From Chloroflexota bacterium (GTDB lineage: Bacteria > Chloroflexota > Anaerolineae > Aggregatilineales > Phototrophicaceae), in NCBI GenBank assembly GCA_023430545.1, contig JAEZAF010000005.1:1-53846 (forward strand): DNA of 53,846 nucleotides, written 5' to 3'. Within the stretch, counting starts at the first letter, position 1. Each line of letters opens with the position of its first letter. Both the position numbers and the translations under genes were made by a program. The notes beneath the pieces are model-generated. The model did no database searches and had not been told where the DNA came from. It saw only the letters and a list, made by a program, of their open reading frames with translations. This document shows, piece after piece, positions 1-7,840 of this stretch.

Positions 1-39
1 ATTAACGGTATGATTGGCCTGAAATCAAATGATGAATAG
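1..39 (+). CDS. C-terminal end of an upstream gene (partial)
   Basis: The first 13 codons of the window read INGMIGLKSNDE and end in TAG, 18 bases before the thiolase start. This looks like the tail of a gene that begins outside the window and would be co-transcribed with the thiolase. The product cannot be identified from 12 residues, and the frame could be accidental. Confidence 0.35.
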   Translation: MNGMIGLKSNDE

Positions 40-57
40 ATTACGGGGATTTTTGAA

Positions 58-1212
58 ATGAATGATGTTGTCATTATTGAAGCGGTTCGCACGGCATCAG
101 GACGGCGCAATGGCTGGCTGCGTGAAGTCCATCCGGTGCGCATGGGATCTTATGTACTGTGTGAAGCACTGGCACGCGCTAACCTCAACCCGGAGCTGAT
201 CGACCATGTCATTATGGGCTGCGTTAGCCAGGTTGGAGAGCAAACGTTCAATATCGCACGTAATATCGTGATCGATGCGCAGCTTCCGATTGAAATCCCG
301 GCGACCACGATTGACTTTCAGTGTGGGTCCAGCCAGAACGCAGTGCATCTCGCGGCGGCGATGGTTGCCTCTGGTCAGGCGGACATCGTGGTGGCGGGTG
401 GTGTCGAGAATATGTCCCGCGTGCCGATGGGTTCCAGCCTGGCGGGTGGACAGCCTTTTACGGATCGCATGATGGCGGATCACAACCTGATTCCACAGGG
501 AATCGCAGCAGACGAAATCGCGCAGAAGTGGGGCATTTCCCGTGAGGAAGTCGATCAGATCGGCTTTGACAGCCACCGCAAGGCAGCACATGCGACTCAG
601 CAGGGCTGGTTCTCGCGTGAGATCCTGCCGATTGAAGGTCTGGATGAGAACGGCGAGAAACTGATGGTCGAGACCGATCAGGGCATTCGTCCGAACGGCA
701 GCCTGGAAAAGATGGCCTCGCTTCAGCCGGTCTTCACCGATGGCGGCGTCACTACAGCAGGCAACAGCAGCCAGATCAGTGACGGTGCGGCGGCGCTGAT
801 CGTCACAACGGCAGCCAAAGCGCAGGCACTCGGCCTGAAGCCGCGTGCGCGGATTGTCGCGACGACTACCGTCGGCAGTGATCCCCATCTGATGCTGACC
901 GGGCCGGTTCCGGCGACACGCAAGGTGCTGGAACGCGCTGGCCTGTCGCTGGATCAGATCGACCTGTTCGAAGTCAATGAAGCGTTCGCCGCCGTAATTG
1001 CCATGTGGCAGCGTGAGCTTCAGCCTGATATGTCAAAGGTCAACGTGCACGGCGGCGCAATTGCCCTCGGTCACCCGTTAGGTGCATCCGGCGCACGGCT
1101 GATGACCACCCTGATCCATGCCCTCGAAACACATGATAAGCGCTATGGCCTTCAGACCATGTGCTGCGGCGGCGGGATGGGTACCGGCACGATCATCGAG
1201 CGTCTGAGCTAG
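58..1212 (+). CDS. Thiolase (acetyl-CoA C-acyltransferase family)
   Basis: A 384-residue thiolase, which condenses or cleaves acyl-CoA through a Cys nucleophile. The full set of family residues is visible: nucleophilic Cys89 in DFQCGSSQNAV, His339 in GGAIALGHPLGASG and Cys370 in MCCGGGMGTG. Length is normal for the family (about 390). The CGSSQ form of the active-site loop is seen in some 3-ketoacyl-CoA thiolases of the FadA5/FadA2 kind rather than in classical biosynthetic AtoB, so beta-oxidation is as likely as acetoacetyl-CoA synthesis. ATG at 58 is preceded by GGGG about 10 bases upstream. A strong terminator follows at 1260, so this ends an operon that starts left of the window. Confidence 0.93.
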   Translation: MNDVVIIEAVRTASGRRNGWLREVHPVRMGSYVLCEALARANLNPELIDHVIMGCVSQVGEQTFNIARNIVIDAQLPIEIPATTIDFQCGSSQNAVHLAAAMVASGQADIVVAGGVENMSRVPMGSSLAGGQPFTDRMMADHNLIPQGIAADEIAQKWGISREEVDQIGFDSHRKAAHATQQGWFSREILPIEGLDENGEKLMVETDQGIRPNGSLEKMASLQPVFTDGGVTTAGNSSQISDGAAALIVTTAAKAQALGLKPRARIVATTTVGSDPHLMLTGPVPATRKVLERAGLSLDQIDLFEVNEAFAAVIAMWQRELQPDMSKVNVHGGAIALGHPLGASGARLMTTLIHALETHDKRYGLQTMCCGGGMGTGTIIERLS

Positions 1213-1259
1213 AAGATAGAAGCCCTCGAACATGCTCCGGTAAATCGCCGGAAACAAAA

Positions 1260-1291
1260 CGGGAAACCATGCGGTGGTTTCCCGTTTTTTT
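1260..1291. terminator. Bidirectional Rho-independent terminator
   Basis: CGGGAAACC (1260-1268), a 7-base loop, GGTTTCCCG (1276-1284), then seven T. On the minus strand the stem is followed by GTTTTGTTTC. It lies between convergent genes (thiolase on plus, anti-sigma factor on minus) and can serve both. Confidence 0.92.
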
Positions 1292-1309
1292 CTTAGATAT
1301 GCCAGTGAT

Positions 1310-2275
1310 TTACGGCACGGTTTGCGTCGGATACGATGACTGGTAGCGATAGAGATCACCACGAATAAACGGTCGGACCTGATCCTCCTGCACTGATGTA
1401 TGCTGAGCAATCACGACATATTCGTAATTCGCCATCGGCTGCGATGCGGTGATGACGGCTGTGCCGCGTCCCTGATCGTTAATCCAGACATCACCGGCTT
1501 CCTCGCGCTGGTCCCCGTACCAGAGCCAGACCTTCAGATCCTGACGCTGCGCGTCGGCGGGCAGATTTTCCGCCCGGACCACCGCGACCTTGTTATCAGG
1601 ATTGCACCAGACCGTCCCCCTAGCATCGGGTGAGGACTGATCGACGGAACCGAGATCAAAGCGGATAAGCTGATCTTCGCCGAGGGTCTTTAAGAGGTTC
1701 TGGGTCTCTTCAATCGCGGTTTCACGTTCACGCATCTGCGTTGACCAGAAGATGTTGGCCCCGATGAACAGAATCACCGCAGCAGCGGCGGCAACGGTCG
1801 AAATCACGGCACGCAGTCGCCACGGGTTATTATTGGTCAGCCGCGCCTGATCAGGCAATTCAGGGCGTTCAAATGGCAGATCCCTAAGACGAGAGGTCTT
1901 CAGCGTCGGCGCAGAGGACGGCTGCATGGTGCCGTGCATGGTGCCGTGCACGGTGCCGTTTGTGTACTGAGCGGGGTCGTCCGGCTGAGATGCCGAGAGG
2001 GTATGAGTCGGTGCACCAGAGGCATCACTGGCCGCCGCATTCAGAATTCGTGTCAGAAGCTGTGGGGGCGCAGACCGGGACTCGGCGGTGTAGGGCATAT
2101 GCGCGGCTAACTGGCGATACTCTTCGAGTTCGCTCTGCATTTCCGGGCACTGCTTCAGCAGCCCTTCGACTTCAAGCGCCTCGTCCGGATCGCACAAGCC
2201 CATGCCATAGGCTGGAAGCAGATCCTCCAGTTGTGAACATGGGTCATCAGACTGATATAAATCGTGAGATTCCAT
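1310..2275 (-). CDS. Anti-sigma factor, RskA (anti-sigma-K) type
   Basis: A 321-residue single-pass membrane protein encoded just downstream of an ECF sigma factor. The N-terminal ~70 residues resemble the sigma-binding part of RskA/anti-sigma-K proteins (DLLPAYGMGLCDPDEALEVE). A membrane segment (about residues 158-180, VISTVAAAAAVILFIGANIF) follows, and the ~140-residue outer domain ends with the RskA-like region (YGDQREEAGDVWIND). It should hold the partner sigma factor at the membrane until a signal arrives. The HxxxCxxC zinc motif found in many anti-sigma factors is not intact: LLKQCPEMQ stands where CxxC would be. A four-residue G-T-M/V-H repeat lies in the linker before the membrane segment. 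The start follows AGAGAAG. Confidence 0.85.
   Translation of the reverse strand: MESHDLYQSDDPCSQLEDLLPAYGMGLCDPDEALEVEGLLKQCPEMQSELEEYRQLAAHMPYTAESRSAPPQLLTRILNAAASDASGAPTHTLSASQPDDPAQYTNGTVHGTMHGTMQPSSAPTLKTSRLRDLPFERPELPDQARLTNNNPWRLRAVISTVAAAAAVILFIGANIFWSTQMRERETAIEETQNLLKTLGEDQLIRFDLGSVDQSSPDARGTVWCNPDNKVAVVRAENLPADAQRQDLKVWLWYGDQREEAGDVWINDQGRGTAVITASQPMANYEYVVIAQHTSVQEDQVRPFIRGDLYRYQSSYPTQTVP
1929..1964. repeat. 12-nt tandem repeat, three copies, inside the anti-sigma gene
   Basis: Unit GTGCCGTGCATG repeated at 1929-1940, 1941-1952 and 1953-1964 (last copy with one T-to-C change). On the minus strand it encodes the G-T-M/V-H repeats in the disordered linker. The unit length keeps the frame, so copy number could vary without breaking the gene. 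Confidence 0.9.
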
Positions 2276-2357
2276 AGCTTCTCTTGCTAAAACACCTACT
2301 CTATATTACGTTCAAAAAATGAAGATCAGATGTTTTCCTGAATTTATTTTATGGATT

Positions 2358-2927
2358 TCAATCGAATCCATCATAATTCTTTAACCATGCATACTTCAGT
2401 TTACGTAAACCCATGCGCACCCGCGCCTTGACCGTCCCCAGGGGAAGGTTGAGGCGTTCGGCAAGCTGAGAGTGACTGAGGCCGTGGAAAAAGGCAAGCT
2501 CAATCGCCTGCGACTGCTCCGGCGGCAAATCGTCCATCAGTGTGCGCAGGGCCTGGACATCGAAATGCAGTTGTTCATCGGTGGTATTCGGGGACACCAG
2601 CGGCTGAAGTTCGTCATCCAGCTCGACTTCGGTGCCGTGTTCCTGACGCTGCTCCTGACGCAGACGATCAATGGCGCAGTTACGGGCGACCGTCAGCAGC
2701 CAGCTCGAAAATTTGCCACGATCCGCGTCCCAGCGTTCTGCCTGCCGCCAGACCTTGAGGAAAGCATCCTGCGTGGCTTCTTCCGCCAGCATCGCATTTT
2801 GCAGGACGCGGTAGGTCAGGCCGTAGACACGATCCCCATAGCGGGCATACAGCAGCGCCAGCGCGGTCTGATCCTGCTGCGCGATCCGTTGTATGAGCAG
2901 ATTGTCGTCGGGTATCAATGAATCCAT
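2358..2927 (-). CDS. ECF-type RNA polymerase sigma factor (SigK-like)
   Basis: A 189-residue sigma-70 family factor with only regions 2 and 4. Region 2 (about residues 22-92) has ALLYARYGDRVYGLTYRVL and EEATQDAFLKVWRQAERWD. Region 4 (about 125-180) has the helix-turn-helix ELAFFHGLSHSQLAERLNLP followed by LGTVKARVRMGLRKL, typical of ECF factors. The anti-sigma gene starts 82 bases downstream on the same strand, the usual sigma/anti-sigma pairing, and the RskA-like partner points to the SigK group. The 82-bp gap between the two is AT-rich and holds no terminator. The signal sensed is unknown. Confidence 0.9.
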   Translation of the reverse strand: MDSLIPDDNLLIQRIAQQDQTALALLYARYGDRVYGLTYRVLQNAMLAEEATQDAFLKVWRQAERWDADRGKFSSWLLTVARNCAIDRLRQEQRQEHGTEVELDDELQPLVSPNTTDEQLHFDVQALRTLMDDLPPEQSQAIELAFFHGLSHSQLAERLNLPLGTVKARVRMGLRKLKYAWLKNYDGFD

Positions 2928-3047
2928 ACTAAATGAGCTTCTCGATGACGAACGACGTTTTTGAGAGATGGCAGTCCCAGCGCTGCCCTGCCACCCATAT
3001 CATACTGAACATTCCCTGTTTCGGATACCTGTTTCTGTTACGGAATG

Positions 3048-3069
3048 GGTTGCAGGCAGGTTGCAGGCA
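3048..3069. repeat. 11-bp perfect tandem duplication
   Basis: GGTTGCAGGCA occurs twice back to back in the 246-bp divergent region between the sigma factor and the glycosyltransferase. The rest of that region shows only a weak extended -10-like TGCTACCCT at 3119-3127. The duplication may be a simple replication-slippage product. Confidence 0.85.
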
Positions 3070-3173
3070 GGCTACGCACAGGTTTCTGTGTATGCGACCC
3101 GGCAAACGCACATGAAATATGCTACCCTTCGCAGGCGTTGTTGTAGGTGATCTGTCTGACACTGGAGCTGCCT

Positions 3174-3974
3174 GTGAATCGCTATGTGACGCTGGTCTCA
3201 AATCAAGATTATGTCCTCGGAGCAAAGGCGCTGGCCCGATCCCTGCAGATGTGCCAGTCGCAGTGGCCGCTGACGGTCATGGCGGCGTATCCGTTTGACG
3301 AACTCTCTGAACTGGAAGCGTTCGGCTGCGAGATCCTGCATGTCGAACCGCTGGCAGTGTCGGAAGACTTCCCCAGACGGCATTCCCGTGAACAGCAGCA
3401 CAGTGCGGCTCCATTTACCAAAGGCAACAAGCCGCAGTTTCATAATCCGCTGGATAACTTCCTCAAGCTGCGTTTATGGGAAATGGATCAGTACGAGAAG
3501 ATCATCTTTCTGGATGCTGACACGCTGGTGATTCAGAATATCGATCACCTGTTTGGTTATCCTGAATTCAGCGCCGCGCCTAATCTGTATGAAACACTGG
3601 CGGACTTCCACCGGATGAACGCCGGCGTGTTCGTCGCGCAGCCAGTGCGGGACAAATTCGACCGGATGCTGGCGGCACTGGATCAGCCGGACGTATTCTG
3701 GCGGCGCACCGATCAGACCTTTCTGGAAACCTACTTCCCCAGATGGCACGGCCTGCCTTACATCTACAACACGCTGCAATATGTGTGGTTCAACCTGCCG
3801 CAGCTCTGGCAGTGGTCGAGCATCCATGTGATCCACTATCAGTACGAGAAGCCGTGGGAAACCGACCATCCGAAGCGCGACCTGCTTCAACCACTGATCG
3901 ACCTGTGGTGGCAGGTGCTGGAACACGGCCAGATGCCTGAAACCCTCGCCGCACCACTGACACAGGAAGCCTGA
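3174..3974 (+). CDS. Glycosyltransferase family 8 (glycogenin/galactinol-synthase-like)
   Basis: A 266-residue retaining GT8 glycosyltransferase that would transfer a sugar from a UDP-sugar. VNRYVTLVSNQDYVLGAKA at the N terminus and the metal/nucleotide-binding DxD (Asp114-Ala-Asp116 in IIFLDADTLVIQN) are diagnostic. Further family blocks are MNAGVFVAQP, DQTFLETYF and HVIHYQYEKPW (C-terminal metal-binding His). GTG at 3174 is chosen because GGAG lies 7 bases upstream and the family homology begins immediately. An in-frame GTG at 3147 would add nine unrelated residues. The HAD gene starts one base after its stop, so the two are translationally coupled. Substrate and acceptor unknown. Confidence 0.9.
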   Translation: MNRYVTLVSNQDYVLGAKALARSLQMCQSQWPLTVMAAYPFDELSELEAFGCEILHVEPLAVSEDFPRRHSREQQHSAAPFTKGNKPQFHNPLDNFLKLRLWEMDQYEKIIFLDADTLVIQNIDHLFGYPEFSAAPNLYETLADFHRMNAGVFVAQPVRDKFDRMLAALDQPDVFWRRTDQTFLETYFPRWHGLPYIYNTLQYVWFNLPQLWQWSSIHVIHYQYEKPWETDHPKRDLLQPLIDLWWQVLEHGQMPETLAAPLTQEA

Positions 3975-3975
3975 G

Positions 3976-4683
3976 ATGACATCGTCTGTGACAAGCCACG
4001 AACGCCATATGCTGATTCTGGATTTCGACGGTGTGGTCGTCGACTCCGAACCCGTCAACTTTGAATGCTGGAACCGCGCCTTCGATGAACTGCTTGGTAT
4101 CCGGCTGGAAGATAATCCGCATGCGCTGGTGGGGCTGGGGCTGGAAGGGATCTATCAGCTCTGGTCCTGCACACGGGATGGGCTGGAACTCTCCGCCGAT
4201 ATCAAGGAACAGCTTCTGAAGCGCAAGAACGAATGGTATTTCAGGCTCGGACGGGATCGCCTGCTGCCGATTCCGGGAAGTGTGGAACTGGTCCGACGCG
4301 CACATCAGGCGGGATGGTACGTCGCCATTGCCTCGCGTTCCCGGCGGGACCGGCTGCTGCGCACACTCGATGTGATGGGACTGCCAGCGGTGTTTGATGT
4401 CATCCTCGGCGCGGAAGACGTGGTTGATCCGGTCAGTGACCACAAGATCCATGCACGGGCTGCGCAGATGTTCGGTATTGATCCAGCGGCGTGCATTGTG
4501 ATCGAGGACAGCGCATCCGGCGTGCGCGATGCGTGCGCATCCGGCATTGGTTATGTAATCGGCCTGACCAGTTCACTGGATCGGATGGTGCTGCTTCACG
4601 CGGGTGCACATCAGGTGGTGGATCATCACGACGAAGTGGATCTCGAAGCCGTATCTGTGCAGGGTGATGGTGAACAGTCATGA
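3976..4683 (+). CDS. HAD-superfamily hydrolase (beta-phosphoglucomutase-like)
   Basis: A 235-residue haloacid dehalogenase-type phosphatase or phosphomutase. Motif I is LDFDGVVVDSEP with nucleophile Asp16 and general acid Asp18. The Ser of motif II is in VAIASRSRR, and motif III/IV is CIVIEDSASGVRDA. The alpha-helical C1 cap between motifs I and II (about residues 25-95) places it with the PGMB/Gph subgroup. It lies between a glycosyltransferase and an epimerase, overlapping the latter by ATGA (4680-4683), which suggests action on a sugar phosphate in the same pathway. The precise substrate cannot be read from the sequence. Confidence 0.88.
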   Translation: MTSSVTSHERHMLILDFDGVVVDSEPVNFECWNRAFDELLGIRLEDNPHALVGLGLEGIYQLWSCTRDGLELSADIKEQLLKRKNEWYFRLGRDRLLPIPGSVELVRRAHQAGWYVAIASRSRRDRLLRTLDVMGLPAVFDVILGAEDVVDPVSDHKIHARAAQMFGIDPAACIVIEDSASGVRDACASGIGYVIGLTSSLDRMVLLHAGAHQVVDHHDEVDLEAVSVQGDGEQS

Positions 4684-5588
4684 CAGGCACGATTGCTGTC
4701 ACCGGTGTGACCGGTTATGTCGGACGGTTTGTGGCGGACGAACTTCAGCGGCGGGGGTTCGCTATCCGTGCGCTGCTACGGCCTGACTCCAACCGAGATG
4801 GGCTGCGTGATATCGAATGGATCACTGGCGATCTGAGTGATCCAGTGGCACGACAGGCGCTGGTGAGCGGCGTTGATGCGGTTGTGCATCTGGCTTATGC
4901 GCACATCCCCGGACGCTATCGCGGCGGCGAAGGGGATAATCTGCGGGGATGGCTGGATGTCAATCTGAACAGCTCGCTTCAGCTTCTGTTCGATACGTGT
5001 GATGCTGGTGTCGAACGGTTTCTGTTTCTCTCCAGCCGTGCGGTCTTCTCGCATACCGAACCGGGCCGTGTGCTGGATGAAACGCATCCGATCTCACCGG
5101 ACAGTCACTATGGGGCGTATAAGGCCGCCGTTGAAGCCTTCATGCACAGCACAGCGCATGTCAGCGGACTTCAGACCTGTTCGATCCGTACGACCGGCGT
5201 TTACGGGATCACGTATCCGCTGGAGCGCACCAAGTGGTGGAACCTGATCACGGCGGTGCTGAACGGCCAACCGATTACTTCAAGCGGCGGCGGGACCGAA
5301 GTCTACGGCGGGGATGTCGCACGCGCTGTCGCTGCCCTGCTGGAACAGCCTAAGATACCCTGTCACACCCTGCACCTGAGCGATCTGTATGTCAGCCACC
5401 GCGAGGTTGTCAGAATCGCACGGGAATTCAGCGGCAAAGCTGGTGAGCTTCCACCTGCCCCTGATAAGCCGCCATCGAATATCCTTGTCTCACGCTATCT
5501 GCCGGAACTGGGGATTAGTCTGGGGGGTCAGGCACAGCTCGAAGCGACAATTGCAGACATGATTCAGAAGGCAGAAGGCTTGATCTGA
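4680..5588 (+). CDS. NAD-dependent epimerase/dehydratase (extended SDR)
   Basis: A 302-residue extended short-chain dehydrogenase/reductase. The Rossmann glycine motif is TGVTGYVGRF near residue 9, the active-site Tyr-x3-Lys is YGAYK in DSHYGAYKAAVEAF, and the upstream Ser is in LFLSSRAVF. It likely acts on a nucleotide-sugar or a related sugar substrate. Third gene of the GT8-HAD-epimerase operon (4-bp overlap with the HAD gene), so the three probably build or modify one glycan or glycoside. The substrate-binding C-terminal third gives no specific assignment. An 80-bp gap without a clear terminator separates it from the next gene. Confidence 0.88.
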   Translation: MTGTIAVTGVTGYVGRFVADELQRRGFAIRALLRPDSNRDGLRDIEWITGDLSDPVARQALVSGVDAVVHLAYAHIPGRYRGGEGDNLRGWLDVNLNSSLQLLFDTCDAGVERFLFLSSRAVFSHTEPGRVLDETHPISPDSHYGAYKAAVEAFMHSTAHVSGLQTCSIRTTGVYGITYPLERTKWWNLITAVLNGQPITSSGGGTEVYGGDVARAVAALLEQPKIPCHTLHLSDLYVSHREVVRIAREFSGKAGELPPAPDKPPSNILVSRYLPELGISLGGQAQLEATIADMIQKAEGLI

Positions 5589-5692
5589 TCGTAATGCGAT
5601 CTTTAAGAAATTGTTATGTCTGTCATGTTTATGAAACTTTTCTCTCGCAGGACTGTTGTAGTTAGCGTGTGGAAAATCGAAAGGGAGACACA

Positions 5693-6886
5693 ATGCGTAT
5701 CTTGATCCTGGGCGGTGACGGTTATCTTGGATGGCCGCAGGCGCTCTATCTGTCGCAAAAAGGGCATGAAGTCGCAGTTTTTGATAACCTCGCCAGACGT
5801 CAGTTCGACCTGAAAAACGGATTTGACAGCCTGATACCGATCGCCACCATGCACCGGCGCATCGACACCTGGAAGCAGATCACCAGCAAAAACATCGTTC
5901 ACTATCACGGGGATACCACCGACTACGGGGTCCTCACGCGTGCATTTCAGGAATTTCAGCCGGAAGCGGTCGTCCACTTTGCCGAGCAGCGGGCTGCCCC
6001 ATACTCGATGATCGACCGTGAACACGCGGTCTTTACCCAGTATACCAACGTGGTCGGCACCCTGAACGTGCTGTACGCGATCAAGGAATTCGCGCCGGAA
6101 GCTCACCTTGTGAAATTGGGCACAATGGGTGAATACGGCACACCGAACATCGATATTGAAGAAGGCTTTATCGAGATCAATCACAAGGGGCGCACCGATG
6201 TCCTGCCCTTCCCCAAACAGCCCGGCTCCTTCTATCATCTGAGCAAGGTCCACGACTCGCATAACATCATGTTCTGCTGCCGCATCTGGGGCCTGCGCTC
6301 CACAGACCTGAATCAGGGTGTGGTTTATGGGGCAGACACCAATGAGACCGCGCTTGATCCGGCGCTGGCGACCCGCTTCGACTATGACCAGATCTACGGG
6401 ACCGCGCTGAACCGCTTCTGCGCACAGGCGGCCATTGGCTATCCGCTGACGGTTTATGGCAGCGGCGGCCAGACTCGCGGCTATATCAATGTCCGTGATA
6501 CCGTGCGCTGTATCGAACTGGCGATTGAAGCCGACCCTGCACCGGGTGAATTCCGCGTTTACAATCAGATCACCGAATGGTTCTCGGTCCGGGAACTGGC
6601 GGAACGGGTGCAGCGTGTGGGTAACAGCATGGGCCTGAATGTCGATATTCAGACGGTTGAGAACCCGCGTGTGGAAAAAGAAGATCATTACTATAATGTC
6701 GTCCACAGCAAGCTGCTGGATCTCGGACTCGAACCGCATCTGCTGGATGATGCCGAAGTCGAGCGGATGATCACCGTTTCGCTGGAACACCGCGACCGCA
6801 TCGACCCGCGCCTGATCATCCCAACCGTCAGTTGGCGTCAGGCGGAAAACCGGATTGAACAGACGCAGGCGACGCCCGTCCTCTGA
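5693..6886 (+). CDS. sqdB: UDP-sulfoquinovose synthase
   Basis: A 397-residue SDR enzyme that makes UDP-sulfoquinovose from UDP-glucose and sulfite, the head-group donor for the sulfolipid SQDG. Family-specific blocks are obvious: GGDGYLGWPQALYL at the N terminus, HFAEQRAAPYSMID, KLGTMGEYGTPNIDIEEGF, the YHLSK motif (Tyr181, Lys185, nearly the same numbering as plant SQD1) and LRSTDLNQGVVYG. ATG at 5693 is used because AAAGGGAG stands just upstream and the Rossmann strand starts directly after it; a GTG at 5669 would add eight residues. No sulfolipid synthase glycosyltransferase (SqdX type) is next to it, which is unusual for complete SQDG loci. A terminator follows at 6918. Confidence 0.95.
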   Translation: MRILILGGDGYLGWPQALYLSQKGHEVAVFDNLARRQFDLKNGFDSLIPIATMHRRIDTWKQITSKNIVHYHGDTTDYGVLTRAFQEFQPEAVVHFAEQRAAPYSMIDREHAVFTQYTNVVGTLNVLYAIKEFAPEAHLVKLGTMGEYGTPNIDIEEGFIEINHKGRTDVLPFPKQPGSFYHLSKVHDSHNIMFCCRIWGLRSTDLNQGVVYGADTNETALDPALATRFDYDQIYGTALNRFCAQAAIGYPLTVYGSGGQTRGYINVRDTVRCIELAIEADPAPGEFRVYNQITEWFSVRELAERVQRVGNSMGLNVDIQTVENPRVEKEDHYYNVVHSKLLDLGLEPHLLDDAEVERMITVSLEHRDRIDPRLIIPTVSWRQAENRIEQTQATPVL

Positions 6887-6917
6887 TCCTGACGCGTCTT
6901 TAGAGTGTGCTTTTGTG

Positions 6918-6947
6918 AAAGAGGATGCCTGTGGGTATCCTCTTTTT
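6918..6947 (+). terminator. Rho-independent terminator after UDP-sulfoquinovose synthase
   Basis: AAAGAGGATGCC (6918-6929), TGTG loop, GGTATCCTCTTT (6934-6945), ending in five T. One G-T pair in a 12-bp stem. It also rules out an in-frame ATG at 6925 as start of the next gene, since that codon is inside the stem. Confidence 0.9.
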
Positions 6948-6999
6948 GATTGTCCCGATTTGGCACATCCTGATCCTGATACAGAAGGCGGACTCATTG

Positions 7000-7761
7000 A
7001 TGCAGGTGTTTAAACCATTCAGAACCGGTGTTACAGGCGGTCTCGTGCTGTTCATCCTATTGGGGACGGCCTTTTGGCTGACTCAGCCTCTACAGACGCT
7101 CAGACTGCAACCCTCCGCAGAAAGGGTGACGATTTCGGCCTCGGATGGGCTGACGATGGTCGGGGATTTTTACCGTGTGCCAGACGCAGATACACCGATG
7201 GCGGCGGTGCTGCTGCTGCATGGACAGGGGTCAGAGCGCAGCGAATGGGTGCCGCTGATTCAGCCGCTGCTGGACGCAGGTTTTCACGTTCTGAGTGTCG
7301 ATCAGCGCAGCTTCGGCGAGACTGGGGGAATCCGCAATCTGGGTACGATGATTGACGATGCACAGCAGTGGCTGGAATGGCTGAGCGCGCAACCGCAGGT
7401 CAAGGCTGATGCGCTGGCGACTGTCGGCAGTAGTATGGGGGCGGTTCCAGCACTTGGAGGCTGCGCCGCTGCCTCTCAATGCCAGACGAGCATTCTGATC
7501 TCTCCCGGAGATTTCCCGCTGCTGGATGAGCCGATGTACGAGTCGCTGCGTGAACGGTCCGCCCTGTTCATTGTGGCACAGCGGGACACGGTGATTTATG
7601 ACACAAGGCGCATGTTTGAGCGCATGGTCGGTGACGCGGCAATGCATGTTTATGAGGGTGCCAATCACGGAAGCGGCTTTTTCACCTCACGCAGCCCTGA
7701 TCGTGATCGTGTGCTGAATCTGCTGCTCTACTGGCTCGACGATCATCTGTACATGTCGTAG
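7000..7761 (+). CDS. Membrane-anchored alpha/beta hydrolase
   Basis: A 253-residue alpha/beta-hydrolase with an N-terminal membrane anchor or uncleaved signal (GVTGGLVLFILLGTAFWLT, about residues 9-27), so the catalytic part should face outside. The oxyanion region is VLLLHGQGSERSEW, the nucleophile elbow GSSMG is in ATVGSSMGAVPAL, and the catalytic His is in YEGANHGSGFF; the acid is probably in VAQRDTVI. The fold resembles serine aminopeptidase S33/dienelactone-hydrolase-like esterases. ATG at 7000 is preferred because the preceding in-frame ATG lies within a terminator. Natural substrate unknown. Confidence 0.85.
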   Translation: MQVFKPFRTGVTGGLVLFILLGTAFWLTQPLQTLRLQPSAERVTISASDGLTMVGDFYRVPDADTPMAAVLLLHGQGSERSEWVPLIQPLLDAGFHVLSVDQRSFGETGGIRNLGTMIDDAQQWLEWLSAQPQVKADALATVGSSMGAVPALGGCAAASQCQTSILISPGDFPLLDEPMYESLRERSALFIVAQRDTVIYDTRRMFERMVGDAAMHVYEGANHGSGFFTSRSPDRDRVLNLLLYWLDDHLYMS

Positions 7762-7791
7762 CTCATGCTTTCATTCTGCCGTTTTACGGTT

Positions 7792-7803
7792 AGCACGCGT
7801 GCT
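7792..7803. promoter_or_regulatory. Perfect 12-bp palindrome over the sirtuin promoter
   Basis: AGCACGCGTGCT is its own reverse complement. It ends in the first base of the -10 hexamer, placing a bound repressor in direct competition with RNA polymerase. Operator function is inference. Confidence 0.45.
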
Positions 7804-7808
7804 ATAAT
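7800..7808 (+). promoter_or_regulatory. Extended -10 promoter for the sirtuin gene
   Basis: TGCTATAAT: consensus -10 TATAAT at 7803-7808 preceded by the TG of an extended -10. No good -35 is present, as is usual for extended -10 promoters. Transcription would start about 7815, some 25 bases before the ATG at 7841. Confidence 0.65.
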
Positions 7809-7840
7809 TCACCCAATCTGACAAACATTTGACGAATGAG

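Noticed and set aside
6925..6999. N-terminal extension of the alpha/beta hydrolase.
   Set aside because: The first ATG lies inside the terminator stem of the preceding gene.
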